A stretch of DNA of 64,000 nt from Artemia franciscana (taxonomy: Eukaryota; Arthropoda; Branchiopoda; Anostraca; Artemiidae): the NCBI RefSeq assembly GCF_032884065.1, contig NC_088883.1, positions 22,563,637 through 22,627,636 of the forward strand, in the 5' to 3' direction. A model generated the notes under the pieces. That model saw only the letters and a program-made list of their open reading frames with translations. It searched no databases and was not told the DNA's origin. Position 1 is the stretch's first letter, and each line of letters starts with the position of its first letter. This document shows positions 45,920-59,406 of the stretch, one piece after another. A program made the position numbers and the translations under genes.

Positions 45920-48200
45920 TTTTCCCCAAAGGCATTTCATATGGAAGGGGTCATCGCATAAACTTCAGAAGGGACTCATTCCGTTTGAATCAGAAGTTCT
46001 AGTGACCTTTTTAAGAGTCAAAAGAGATCGGAGGGCTACTAGCCATCCCTAACGCCCTTTTCTCCCCAAATACATCGTATAAACATTTTGAGACATCCAT
46101 TTTAATAAAAATTGTTAAAAGATCATTTAACAAAAACTCCTGGGTCGACACAAACTTCAGGGCCTGGGCGTAGGGTTTTTTCAGTTATGTCCTGGGAGCA
46201 TATATGATTCTTATAGAACGGATGCTCGTATAAACCTCAAAGATGGCTCATTTCATTGGAAATTGAAAGTTCCCATTCACTTTTTAAGAGTCAAATGAGA
46301 TCAGAGGGCGACTAGCCCTCCCACGCTCTTCTTTCCCAAAAACATCGGATAAAGAATTTTGAGATAGCCATTTTTTAAAGTTGTTTGAAGATCCTATAAC
46401 GAAAACTTCAGGGTCTGCACAACCCATATAGCCTGGGGGCAGGCGTTGTAAGTTATATCCTAGGAGCATATATGGTTGTTGTAAAGGGAATGCTCCAATA
46501 AACTTAAGAGGGCTCATTGATTGGAAATTGAAATTTCTATTTCACTTTTTTAGAGTCAAAAGAGATCATCTGGTAACTAGCCCCTCCCCCTCTCCCAACC
46601 CGTTTTTCCCCAAACCCATCCGACAAAAATTTTGATGTAACTATTTTTTTAAAAATAGTCGAAACATCAGATAATAATACTCAGGGTCGGCAAAACTCCC
46701 AAGGGTCCAGGGGTAAGCTTTATAAGTTATTCTCTGGGGGCATATATGGTTCTTAAAGAAGGGATGCTCGTATAAACATTATAGAGGGCTCATTTGATTG
46801 GAAATTCAAAGCTCTGGTTCCCTTTTACAGAGTAAAAAAAGAGACCAAAGAACAACAACCCTTCTCCCACCACGTCCTTTTTTCCCTAAGCCCATGTGGT
46901 CAAAATTTTGAATTAGCCATTTTTTTAAAAATAGTTCGAAAATGCGATAATGAAAACTCCGGAGTCGACACGAACCCCTAAAGCACTGGAGCAACAGTTA
47001 TAAGCTATGTTCCTAGGCCATATAAGGTTTTTTGTAGGGGGGGGGGGGGGGTCTTAGAGACTTCAGAGGTGACTCATTGAAAGTTCTAGTTACATTTTTA
47101 TGAGTCAAAAGGGATCGGAAGGTATCTACCAACTCCCCAAACCTACTCCCTTTTCCACAATTGTATCGGAACCAAATTTTGTCATTGCCAGTTTGTTCAA
47201 AAGAGGCCAACAATCAGATAAAAAAATATTTAGGGTCAACATAACCTCCCCCCTCCCTAGAGCCTGGGAAGAGTTGTAATTTATGCTGTGGGGGCATATA
47301 AAGTCTTATGGAATACGTGGTCGTATACAACTCGGGGGAACTCATATGATTAGAAATTGAAAGTTCTAATTCCCTTTTTAAGAGTCAAAAGTGATCTGGT
47401 TGCCAATAACCCCTCCTCGCTTCCTCCACCAGCCCTCTCTTCCCCAAAAGGGTCTGATTGAATTTTATATAGCCATTTTGTTAAAAATTTACCAAAGATC
47501 ACCAAACACTACAGGGATAACACAGCCCGCCAGAACCTTCGGGTAAGGGTTGTAAATTGGATTAACTTCGGAGATGCCATATTCGATTTTAATTTGAAAT
47601 TTCTAGTCACAAGTGATCAGAAGGCAACTACCCCCTTCCTCCCTTGGAAGACCCCCTTTCCCCAAATGTATCTGATCAAAATTTTTAGATCTCCATTTTG
47701 TTCAAAATAGTTTAAAGATCAAATAACAAAAGCTCAGGGGTCAACATAGCCCGGGGGAAGTGTTGTAAGTTATGGCCCCCGAAGGAGGGGGCAGATAAGG
47801 TTTTTGTAAGGGGTGATCGTGTAAACATCAGAGGTGGCTTATTTGATTTTAAATTGAAATCTCTAATTAACTTTTTAAGAGTTATAAAAAGTGATGTTGG
47901 ACACATATCCCCCCCCCCCCTTCACCCTCTTTTCCCCAAATGCACCCGCTCAGAATTTGGGATAACCATTTTGTTTGAAATTTTTCAACGATCAGATGAC
48001 AAAACTTCAAGGTTCACATACCCTTGCCCCCCGAAACCCGTGGGAAGAGTTGAATTTTATGCCCCCGGAAAAGGTCGGAATAACTTCGAAGGGGACTCAA
48101 ATGATTAGAAATTGCAGTTTAAATTGGAATCTCTAGATCAATTTTTAAAAGTCAAGAGCAATCAGACTGTTTGCATCCCCCCCCCCAACTTTTCTTTTTC
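45920..48200 (+). repeat. Diverged ~265-bp satellite, copy B
   Basis: It aligns unit by unit with 15180-17460 with the same number of units. The visible differences are a few bases and longer C and G homopolymers, for example near 47036 and 47910. Confidence 0.85.
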
Positions 48201-48597
48201 TAAATGCTGTCTATCAAAATTTTAAGTTAGCTAATTGCTATACTCATGGGTTTGATAGTCCGAAATACAAGAGCTGAATGAACATTATTCATTTTTGTTT
48301 ATTTTATTGCATTTTAGTTTTTTTTTAATGTCGAGTGAAGTCCCATAGTTTTGGGTACTTCGGAAAAACAATAATATCATAAACATTATCCATGGAACTA
48401 TAAGAATCAGGATACAAAGTTTGTCAAAAATGTAAGTTTTTTCTAATATTGAATGTGCTTCGACCTGGTTTTTCGGTTATGTTAAAGTGTTTGGAGGTTA
48501 TATGCTATTGTATATACCCTTAGCTCTTCTACAACATTTCTCTTGTGACCTTTTGACACCCATCCTGCACACAGTGTGCTTTCATTATATTTTACAC

Positions 48598-50178
48598 CCC
48601 CTCAACATTTTGAATTTCAACATAATATTCTTTGCCTTTTTGGAGACTCGGGATCAAACATGCCCTATTTTCCCAACAAAAAACCCTTTATATAAACAAT
48701 CGACAAATTATATAACTTAAAATACTTACCCCAGGGAGTCTGGGGGTTACGTCATCCCTGGAGTATAGTTATTAGTAATTTTGACTATTTTGAACGAGAT
48801 ATTCCAAAATTTTGATCAAATGTCTTTGGAGGAAGGGCAGCTAAAAAGAGAATGCTAGGGAGATCGATTGCCCTCCGAACACTTTTTAACATCCTCCTCA
48901 ACATTGCAATCAAATAAGCCTTTTCCCAAGTTTGTGCGATCAGCCCTTCCAAATGAAATGCCTCTGGTAAATTCATAACAATAATAATAATACATTTAAG
49001 TCTTGTGACCTTTTACTATAGGCAACATTAGTTCATTCTTTACGACAAACAGCCAACTGGTTTTGTGCATCTTATTTGAAGGTCTTCAATTTTTCCTTAT
49101 TTTTGATTAAGTTTAAACTTAATACACTCATCTATTCATGTGATATTGCATATACACTTTTTTGATAACAGAATGCATATAGTATCTTTAAATTGGGTTT
49201 AAAATGCTCCACATCATTCCCTAAAGGTTCACCTTAATACCCTTACCCTTTTCAAACACACCTAGAATATAGATCTCCCTTTTCTTTTTGATAAATCCTG
49301 CATATAAAAGAGGGCAAATTGCAAAATCTGTAAACCTTGTCCCGGGGAAGTTGGAGAGGGGGGCGATTGCATCTACGGAGGAACAGTTACTGGAGTGTTA
49401 CTGTTTCGAAAAAAGAAGATTTTCCAAACATTTTCTTAGTGATGGGAAAAGGGAGCATCTAAAAGGGGCAAGGGGGCTTGCTGCCTTCCAAAAACTTTTC
49501 GATGTCCCCTAAAATTTTCAACTTAATACCCTCAGACATTCCTTATATATTGATGGTACGTCCTTCTGAAAACCAGCACGTACACAGTGTGTTTTACTGT
49601 GTCCGTTGTCGTTTTTCAAAGCTGTGGGGGCTATGTCATTCCCATATTAATAGTCGTTGAAGCTTATGACTATCTTGAACAAAAAGTCTATTACTAAATA
49701 ATATGGAATATTTTTGAAAGAAAGGCAGCTAAGAAGGTCCTTAGAGAGGGCTGGCGGCCCTCCAACCACTTTCAACATCCTCTAAGTTTCAACTTAATAC
49801 CCTCAGCCGTATTTAAAATACCCTCTTATTAAATAGACTGAATGGTAGTGTCTTTTGTTTTAACATAACAAACCCCTCAACATCCTCCATAATTTCAGCT
49901 TAATACCCTTAGCCTTTTCGGATACACCCATAATCAAATATTACCCCTTCTTCAAATGATAAATTCTGCTTGTAAACAATGGGCAAATTCAATAATTTAA
50001 ATCCTTGTCCGGGGATATGGGAGGGGGGCGTTGCATCTCTGGAAGTATAGCTATTAGATCTTCTGACCAGTATGAGCAAAACGACGATCCCAAAATTTTG
50101 ATCAGTGCTGAGGAGAGGGGGCCCTTAAAATTGGCAATGGGTGGGGGTGGGTTGTTGTCCTCTAATCTAATAAGAAAA
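48598..50178 (+). repeat. Second diverged tandem repeat, copy B
   Basis: It matches 17850-19430 nearly base for base across all units. Confidence 0.65.
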
Positions 50179-50179
50179 T

Positions 50180-50995
50180 TCACACTTAATGGAAATTGTA
50201 GGAAAACAGTTTATATTTGAGTGGCCTAGAAAAAAAAGGTTTGAATTGTCTTTGGACTAAAGAAATTAGCATATCTTCAGTTTCCTGATTCCACACTTCC
50301 AAATCCTTTTATAAGTTTTCTCTGGAACTCTTTCCATATTGGTCATCTTTACGAACTTTTGAAAAAGTTAACTAAAGTTTAACTTTAATGCTTACTCACG
50401 TAAAGGTTTAAGGAAGGCTAACGAAGCAACTTTTAGAGCTTTGCAGACAACTTTACAAACTTTACGGACGTCATCTAAGCCATCCTTAAGGCTTTCTATT
50501 ATCCCGTTTCATTTTAATCATTTAAAAACAGCAACAAAAGAAATATGGTGGGAGGGTAGGCAGTACTTTATTTTTCTATTTCAATCAAGTGTGGTAAGTT
50601 GAACGTTTGTATCTTCTTGTAGTTTAGATTTTAGTATTTCTTTTAAGGGAAAGATGGGAAAATTATGAGATGGTTAATTTAAATGGCTGTAAATAGACAA
50701 CTGTGGTGTCACTACAGCCAATTGTTATTTAGAAAATGGTATTAAAACTTAGTTGGATGTTAGTATATAAGTACTCCTGCTCGAAGTGAACACAACATTG
50801 TATTGTCAATACTTTTATTATTGTAAAATGATTTATTAATTCATTCCTTGGTGACTATTAATTCAATAAATAAATAGGCTAATAGGTTGTCAGAATGTTA
50901 GTTTTTCTCTGAGTTGGCCCAACTGTAAACAAGAAGCAAGAGTAGGAAGTTTACCATTACATTAGCTTTTCTAAAATTTGTATTGGGTTCCTTAT
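50180..50995. other. AT-rich spacer (copy B)
   Basis: It matches 19432-20266, minus one AAACAGCAAC repeat unit. No gene was recognised. Confidence 0.5.
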
Positions 50996-51035
50996 GCTAG
51001 CCATATAATATGCTAGCCACATAACCTTATGCCAC
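50996..51035. other. Deletion scar with templated filler (copy B)
   Basis: Copy A positions 20267-21533 are replaced by a 30-bp filler at 51001-51030. Its pieces (ATGCTAGCC, GCCACATAA, CCTTAT) repeat sequence found immediately on either side. This is the signature of polymerase-theta-type end joining. Confidence 0.75.
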
Positions 51036-53886
51036 ATAATGGTTTAAAGATGTAGCAGAATAAAAAAAAAAACAAAATTAGAGTAGGATTAGGACTATCA
51101 GTAGTCCTCCTTATTCAATTTGATTTGTATTTAGTGGTAAAATAATGGAAAAATTTAAAAATCACAATTTAAAAATTGTGACTAACTCCAATCTGAAAGC
51201 TTCAGCATTTTTTTGTCAATAAAGTGAAAGTTTATTTTTTCAATGTTGACTTTACAGAAATCATAAACTGCAGTTGCTGTCTTATTTGATTTGCATCTGA
51301 AAGTCAAAAGGCTGGCTTTTTAAAAAAATTCTCTTAACAGTTCCCCTCAAGCCATCACATATTGATTTCCTGTGGCTTGTTGCAAAGAATGAATGTTTGG
51401 CTTTCATACCAAAGTCTTCATGATGGTTTGTTGGGTTTTTGAAACTATTTCTATTTTTGTATTGACCAGTACAGCCGTAAGTGAAATAATGAACTTGGTT
51501 TATTTTGGGATGATTTTCTTTCAGCCATTTCGAAATTTCTTTTAGTATGTAATTCACAAAACAAGTGTCATGTTGTATATCATCACTTATGTCTTTCATT
51601 TCAAACAGTTTGTGGTAACAAACTGTAGTAAGGAGTGACCTGGCTCAATAGTAACTAAAACTCTAAAAAATGGAATTTTGATGCCTATCACTACATCAAA
51701 AGAATCACCTTTTAATGCTGATTTTGAATATATTCAAGTAGAGTTCAACTGGATGAATTGTGTTCTAGTGACAACTTTGGTTCTGTGATAACTCTCTCTC
51801 AGGTTCTGCTCTATTTCAGCTTTGGCATGCTAATTGCTTGATTAGGACAGTTAAGACACCAATGCTAGGTTAAAGACACCAAAGTTTATATATGAATGAA
51901 GTACACATATGTCTGTTTGTTTCCTGTGACCATACATTAAAACAGCTAAAGAAAAAAAGATTGAAACATTGGACTTTGGTACAACTATATTGAAACCATG
52001 TAAATGGTTACAAACAAATATATATTGAAAAATATCATAGAAAAGAAGTGTCATATAAGGTGTGAAAATTCCACAAAACAGAAAGAAGTCCTTGCAAGAT
52101 GCAAGCAAGGCCATATCCAAAGGGTAAGTCCGCTTCCCCCCCCCCCCCCCCCCTCAAAATGTTTGTTCGACTCGTAAAAACGTAAAAAATTGAAAATAAA
52201 AATTTTTTTAGTGCATTTTTTGAAGTTTTTGCATATCTTGATTATATAATCATGCATTGGCGATGGCTGTTGTCTGGGCTGAGTTGTCTCACCTACCAAA
52301 GTGCCGAACTTGGTAACACCAACAATCAATTTGTTGCAGCCAAAATAGGGCTTTGCCTAAAAGATACTAAAACCAACCAGTCCATTTTGGTGACCTTATC
52401 CAGAGGTTTGGCAAAATGCTGCTGTCTGACATCTGGATAACATCATTCGTTCTGTGATAACTCTCCACTTCTGTTTCAGTGATAACTTTGGAACTTATTT
52501 TGAATGGTGTAAGAATAATTTTCACTGAAATCCATTATTACAATTGCAGTATTCAAAGGCAGATCTTCTTTCAGTTTTTTGAATGTTTTAGACTGTGATT
52601 TTGTAATATATGAATGTGGGATTAGGTTTTCTACTGATTTGCTCAGTAAAGAAATAAAGCTTTCAATGCTGATTGATTGCTTAACTATTTCTGTCCTGTG
52701 AGTATTAACCATTTGGCTTATAATTATTTCTTCTTCTAAATCATAATCTTCACTCAATTTTGCAGTTAAATATTCAATCAGGGCATCATCAGATGGACAG
52801 TTGTCACAATGGCATAGTATACACTCATTGTTTTCAACATTACAAATCAACATCTTGATCAAATCTTTGTAACTTTCTTCAATTTTTACAACATCTAGTA
52901 ACAATTTCACATTCTGGTGTATGCTGCATACACATACTGTATGGGTACCTGCTGACCCAGCAAGGACATACTGCTTTGGTCTTATATTGCAAAATTTTGG
53001 GAATCCTATATTCAAGTTGGGGCATTCCCATATAAAAGAAGAGTAAAGCTCTCTCAAATTACTGAGAATAAGTCTTTTGCATGTAAATATTTTTTTAATG
53101 CTCACTTTATCTTTTGCTCTGGGTATAACTCTTGAATTCTCATCACTTTGGTAAAAGTCTGTCACAAGTTTAACTGTGTTTTTGGAGAGTGTTACCTTTT
53201 TTAGCGTCAGGGATAGCTAGGATACCTTTTTCTTTTTTAAGTTTTCTTGCTTGTTCTACCATATATTTGGTCACCTGAAATTCTGTTGCTACTTTTTTCT
53301 GCCATTTCTTTGAAAAGGCCCACGAGCTTATCAAAATCTTCTGCTTTTTTGATAAAATTTCTTTTTTCTTCTGACATTTCAATGTCTTAATCTAGAGCTT
53401 TCAAGATTTTTTTTTCTTTTCTTGCATTTGTTTGTGAAAGGGAGACATTTCTAGATTCAAATGAATCCAATTCAATCAGTAGTTCATCATCAGATTCATT
53501 TTCATTGATTTTAGTTTTTTCTTCACAGAAGTTTTGACATGAAGGGCATCTCTTTAGTCCAGGTTTAATAGAAATATTTTTTTCACACAATTGTTTTGAA
53601 AAACTTAAATGATACACTTCTTAGTGACTTTTTTATTTGCTTTTTGTGTTTTTTTAATGAATATGCATACTGTTTGATATTTTTCAAACACATTGAGAAA
53701 GTAGTAGCTATGATGGGAACAAACATTTTTAAATTCAATTAAATTGATTCCAGATCCAAGTTGAATTAATTATTTTTCTTCCTTGGTTAATTCTGATACA
53801 GATTGTAATTTTTTGGAAGGTGTTTAAGTTGTCGGAAAACAGTCTGATTGTTTAAATAGTCCAATCCTTCAAGCTTGAGGATTTGT
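51031..53886 (-). pseudogene. DDE-type transposase relic, copy B
   Basis: It has the same parts as 21430-24375: the zinc-ribbon piece at 53617-53387, the middle piece at 53382-53170, the MDFSENY piece at 53165-52476, the same insert at about 52470-51610, and the core at 51599-51282 with Tyr in FTYGCTGQYKN. A one-base difference keeps the zinc-ribbon frame open a few codons longer, and one extra Glu codon lies in the SEDYDLEE run. The C-terminal tail is gone because the 1267-bp deletion ends at 51031. Confidence 0.7.
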
Positions 53887-54104
53887 CATTTTGATTTCCG
53901 CCTACCCCATTTTAAAACTTCAATTTACTTTCAAACCAAATGTTTCAAATTGCGTATTCTTTTAGTTGGTCGGTAATTTTGTTACTCATAAATAATGTTG
54001 AATATCTTTCAAATATGTGAAAAAGCCATGTATCTTTTTTGTTTATCTGTTAGCCTATGTATCTAGGAGTATGTAAAAAAAAAAAAAATATGAACACTCT
54101 ACCA

Positions 54105-55177
54105 GGTCTGAGACCTGAGATATTTTATATTTAAGGAAATTTTATATTTAGAAGGATCTTGTTCTTCAGAGCTCTTATTTTAAATCTCTAGTGACATTGG
54201 GGGAGTTGGAGGGGGAAACTAGAAATCTTGGAAAACGTAAAAATTGAGGTATCTTATGCATGGATGATCGGATCTTAATGAAACTTGATATATAAAAAGA
54301 TCCTATGTCTCATACGTTCTATTTTCAATTAGAATGGGATCCAGGGACATAGGGGGCTGGAGGGGGAAAACAGAAATCTTGGAAACCAGAAATCTAGGAA
54401 AACGCTTAGAGTGGAGAGATCGGGATGAAACTTGATAAGAAGAATAATCACAAGTTCTAGTTACGTATATTGACATAACTGAACGGATTCAGTCTCTTGG
54501 GGGGAGTTTGGGGGGATATGTTAATTTGGAAAAAAATAGAAAAATTGTGGTATTTTCAACTTAAGATCTGTTGACCTGATTTTAAGGAAATTTTATATTT
54601 AGAGGGAACTCATGTCTCAGAGCTCTTATTTTGAATCCCGACCAGGTTTGGTGACACTGGAGGGAATTGGAGAGGGAAACCGAAATCTTGGAGAATGCTT
54701 AGATCGGAGAGATTGGGATGAAACGTAATGGATAGAATAAGCAAATGTTGTAGATATATTACTGACATAACCGGACTGAATCCGCTCTCTTTGAGGGAGT
54801 TGGGGGAGTCCAGTGCTTTGGCGAGTTTGGTGCTTCTGGTCGTGCTAGGATGGTCAAAATTGGTAGGTGAGTCAGGGACCCGTACAAATTGTCTTGATAA
54901 AGCTGTTTCTCCCGATTCGACCGTTTGAGGGAGGGGGGGGGCTGAAGGGAGAGGTAAATTTTAGAAAAAATGAGGTATTTTTAACATACCAGTGGGGGAT
55001 CGGATCTTGATGAATTTAGATATTTAAGAGGTTGTTGTGTCTCAGAGCTCTTATTTTGAATCCCGACCGCCATTAAGCCTCTGATTTTACTTTTAAATCA
55101 ATCTGTTGATTCTTAAAATTTTGTTAAAGCTTATACCATATGAGCTCTTGGCTCTTCCGACCTTGTCACAAGTGCAA
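54105..55177 (+). mobile_element. G-rich tandem-unit element, left-truncated, copy B
   Basis: It is the counterpart of 24590-25668. The right end here reads CAAGTGCAA, a single change from the consensus. Confidence 0.6.
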
Positions 55178-57161
55178 TATGAGCTCTTAGCTCTTGTTTC
55201 AAAACAAGTGTTTAATATTAAAAATACAGGTATATTTGAATCGTGAAATATACATATATTTCTGGGAAGGGGCTAGGTTGGAAGGCTACCCTCATTCCAT
55301 ATGTACCTGAATTCCAAGTGAAATGTATGAATGTTGTCTGAATCAAAGATATCAGACAACATATTCCTAAGCTGTGTGATGATGTAAACAAATGCTCCTA
55401 AGCTGTGTGATGATATTGTGTCTGCATTTTGTAATTCTTTTTTCTTACCTAAATTTTATCTTTTCAGGACCCATTTTGGGGCCAGTACCCAAAGCATGGT
55501 ACTATGGTATTTCTTGGGTTCGTCTGCAGGCATGTTTTGTATAATGTAGCACATTAGGTTTCTAATTAACACATTAATGTAGCACATTAGGTTTCTATTA
55601 GGTTTAATTCTATTAGGTATTCTATTAGGTTATCAATTAGGTTTCTCAATAGTTTATGGTTTTAGATAGTGATATTGAGTTATGGAGTGTTCTTGGTACG
55701 GAAAAATATTCCCTTGAATTTTTCCTTTTTTTCCTCATTTTTTGGGCTAAAAAAACTGAATGTTCGAAGAGATCACCTAGTCGACGACGCACTAGCAATT
55801 GTAAGTAAAGACAGTTTACTATCAATATACGCAAGACCTAACTCAAATGCTTTTACCTATAATTTGGTTTCACAAAAATTCTGATTATCTATCTAAGACT
55901 TCCAATAGAAATGGATAATTTCAGATTTTTAAGTCATAGACAGAGACAGCTTATGCTTAGGCACTCTTAAAGTGTACGTACAGCTGCTGACTTTAAAGTA
56001 AGAGTACTGACAAACCTGTGGGTTATTTGGGTGGTGCCCTCCCTGCAGGTATATCTTTGAACCTTTTGATCATTCTAAGGGAAGTGGCCAATTCAAACCT
56101 TTGATTTTGTGCAGTAGAGGGTTGCTGTGTCCCAGTAACAAAAAGGGTACTGTAGGAGGGCTTCTGCTTTTTTAGTACTTTTGGCTGTTAAAACATTAAG
56201 AGTATCTTCAATTTCATTGGCGAGTATTTCACACCTTATATGACAGTTCTTTTCTATGATATTTTTCAATATATATTTGTTTTTTACTAATTACACGGTT
56301 TCAATATAGTTGTACCAAAGTCCAACGTTTCAATCTTTTTTTCTTTAGCTATTTTAATGTTTGGTCACAAGAAACAAAGAGACATATGTGTACTTCATTC
56401 ATATACAAACTTTGGTGTCTTTAACCTAGCATTGGTGTCTTAACTGTCCTAATCAAGCAATTAGCATGCCAGAGCTGAAATAGAGCAGAACCAGAGAGAG
56501 AGTTGTCACACAACCAAAGTTGTCACTAGAACACAATTCATCCAGTTGAACTCTACTTAAATATATTCAAAATCAGCATTAAAAGGTGATTCTTTTGATG
56601 TAGTGATATTTAAATGTAGTGATAATTTACATATTGTACCATGAGAGATTTATAGAACATAAGTTATATAAAAGACATGATTATAAAGTTGTTAATACAC
56701 TAAAATAATCATAGAAAGGCATCAGTCTGATTGATTATAAATGGGAATTATTTAAATTTTATTGGTATCATGGCTAAAGAGATGGCTGAAAACTAGTAGA
56801 GAACAAGCCATGCACATATTGGGCTAAATTTGATTCCCAATCCTCTGAATTATCTGGGTTGTAGCAGTAGCTAGCAACATAGTAAGAGGCAATCAGGCAA
56901 TTCATGCCAAGTTCCTGCCTGGGATCTGGGTCGTGTCCTAAAGTTTTTAAAAGCTACTCGATTTCTTTGCTTTTTGAATATGGGTATGAAAAATCTTAAT
57001 CTTAAGACGGTATTCATTACTGCCATAGCATCAGGTCGTCGAAGGACTGCATTATTCCATTAGTTCTAGACATTCAAGGTAGACCTTGAATGTCTAGGAA
57101 TGTGTAGAACTGCATTATATTGATTAAACTTTATTAGCTGATGCATGTTTTTAATTCGCAG
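55178..57161. other. Spacer and intron end before the Glu-rich exon (copy B)
   Basis: It matches 25669-27640, then switches to the block 2 sequence. The region 56634-57161 is a chimera: up to about 56916 it carries block 1 variants, and from 57033 block 2 variants. It includes the inverted-repeat arm at 56221-56614. Confidence 0.75.
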
Positions 57162-57396
57162 GCGAAGTGAAAAAGAGGAGGAGGAGGTGGCAGAAGAGGA
57201 AGAGGAGGTAGAAGATGAGGAGGAGACAGAAGATGAGGAGCAGGAAGATGAGAAGGCAGAAGAGGAAGATGAGGAGGAGGAGGTAGATGGGGAACAGGAA
57301 GATGGGGAGGAGGAGGAGGATATTCAAGCGGAAAGAACAGGTTTATTTTGGAAAATGATATATAAATTGCTCTTCAGATATTTACGCTTTGTTTAA
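57162..57396 (+). CDS. Glutamate-rich exon of an unidentified gene, long form (copy B)
   Basis: The exon follows the TTCGCAG acceptor with one base completing a codon. It encodes about 58 residues that are almost entirely Glu/Asp with a few Arg and Lys, from RSEKEEEEV to DIQAERTG. It then either splices at ACAG|GTTTAT (57343) or runs on to a stop at 57394-57396 through a basic, hydrophobic tail (WKMIYKLLFRYLRF). An ATG at 57145 lies inside the intron and is not the start. Acidic low-complexity stretches occur in many nuclear and membrane proteins, so function cannot be inferred. Confidence 0.5.
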
Positions 57397-58045
57397 GATA
57401 CAATCCTAGCCCATTATATGAAAATGAGAATTGATTAATTCAGGAAAAAGTTATACGGTACAGAAACATAAAAATGAGGATGATTCTGTACTTTCCTTTG
57501 GATATGGGTGTAGAATAGTATAGGGCGATAATTTGATTGAACGATATATTGATGTTATTGCTTTCAACATTTCTAATAACATTTTTGCTCAGTTTAATTT
57601 TAGAGTTTGGCAAAAATAAATAACAAAATTTGTAATTAAAGAGTATTTTGCATCTTTTTTCCAATTTTGAATAAAATGAAAAAGACTTCCATTTCCTGAA
57701 TGAACATTACAAAAACCCTGATTTGGAATTAGTCGGGTTCAGGATAAAGAAAAATAAGTTACTGGCTATTTTTGGCTATTTAAATATGCAACATGTCAAT
57801 ATTTTCCCCTGAGAATCGGTTCAGCCTCCCAGAAATTAAGGAAAGAATTTTTTTTGTTCAACTGAAAGCAAGGAGCAACATTAAAACTTAAAAGAACATA
57901 AATTTTCCCGTATATGAAGGGGATAGCCCCTCCTCAAACCTCGCTCTTCACGCCAAAGTTTATTTTGTATATCATGACTCTTATTAACCTGCTCATGTGT
58001 TTCAGGTATTGTGTTTAAATAATTGGCACACAAGAGTTGTGTGCT

Positions 58046-59290
58046 CATCAACTATCATTGTCTGACTGATAATGTGCCTTCACACAGTAAAAAAATACGA
58101 GTAAGGAATCTCTCAAAGACTTAAAGTTTTAATAATGGTCCTAAAATGGGGTCAAAAAACAAAATAAAAAATGAGGCTTGGATCACAAAAGTTGAAATAC
58201 CCATTATATTCTATCCTAGTTGCTTAATTAATGACCATCATTGCAGTGATATATCTAAGGAATAAGAAATATGATATCTTGTATGTGGGTAGGGATGCAG
58301 CATTGTATTTTGTGGTGGACAGTGGGTCATTCCTTGTCAAGTCAATGAGGTCATGACACCCACCTCTTTAGATTTTGATGAAACTGGGCTCAATAATTTT
58401 ATTTGCAATCCTATTGATAAATACCAAATTTTATTTCTCTATCTCTTAGTTTTTTTTTCTACAAATTTCTTAATTTTCCTCATTTATGCAATTTTAGGCC
58501 TTGGATTTGTGACTTGCAATGTAACTTGTAGCTTAAAAAATAATATCTTGAAAACTATTAAAAGCTGGCAGCAGGTTCTGGAGGGTGAAGAAATAGAATT
58601 TCAGCATCTTCTTCTTCATGAAACACAGTTTTAACAAGTCCAAAGTACCACTTTCCATTGTATTTTGCAGCCACATAATGGTTTAAAGATGTAGCAGAAT
58701 AAAAAAAAAACAACATTAGAGTGGGATTAGGACTATCAGTAGTCCTCCTTATTCAATTTGATTTGTATTTAGTGGTTTGAAATAATGGAAAAATTTAAAA
58801 ATCACGATTTAAAAATTGTGACTAACTCCAATCTGAAAGCTTCAGCATTTTTTTTTCAATAAAGTGAAAGTTTATTTTTTCAGTGTTGACTTTACAAAAA
58901 TCATAAACTGCAGTCGGTGTCTTATTTGATTTGCATCTGAAAGTTAAAAGGCTGGCTTTTTAAAAAAATTCTCTTAACAGTTCCCCTCAAGCCAACACAT
59001 ATTGATTTCCTGTGGCTTGTTGCAAAAAATGAATGTTTGGCTTTCATACCAAAGTCTTCATGATGGTTTGTTAGGTTTTTGAAACTATTTCTATTTTTGT
59101 ATTGACCAGCACAGCCGTAAGTGAAATAATGAACTTGGTTTATTTTGGGATGATTTTCTTTCAGCCATTTCGAAATTTCTTTTTGTATGTAATTCACAAA
59201 ACAAGTGTCATGTTGTATATCATCACTTATGAAGCAATGGCTGGAAGTTAAAAGTTTATCATCCTTTTCAAACAGTTTGTGGTAAATTTG
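58046..59290 (-). pseudogene. Second fragment of the same DDE transposon, C-terminal half (copy B)
   Basis: It is the counterpart of 29991-31220 with the core at 59197-58922. One base is missing near 58506, which changes the frame in the non-core part. Confidence 0.7.
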
Positions 59291-59349
59291 ATTTCAAAGG
59301 ATTTCAATAAAAGGGGTACCAGAATTGATAATAAGTAAAATACGCTTAG

Positions 59350-59406
<57 letters not shown>

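Noticed and set aside
57145-57161. ATG at 57145 as the start of the acidic protein
   Set aside because: It lies upstream of a clear TTCGCAG acceptor within duplicated intron sequence and is not a credible start.
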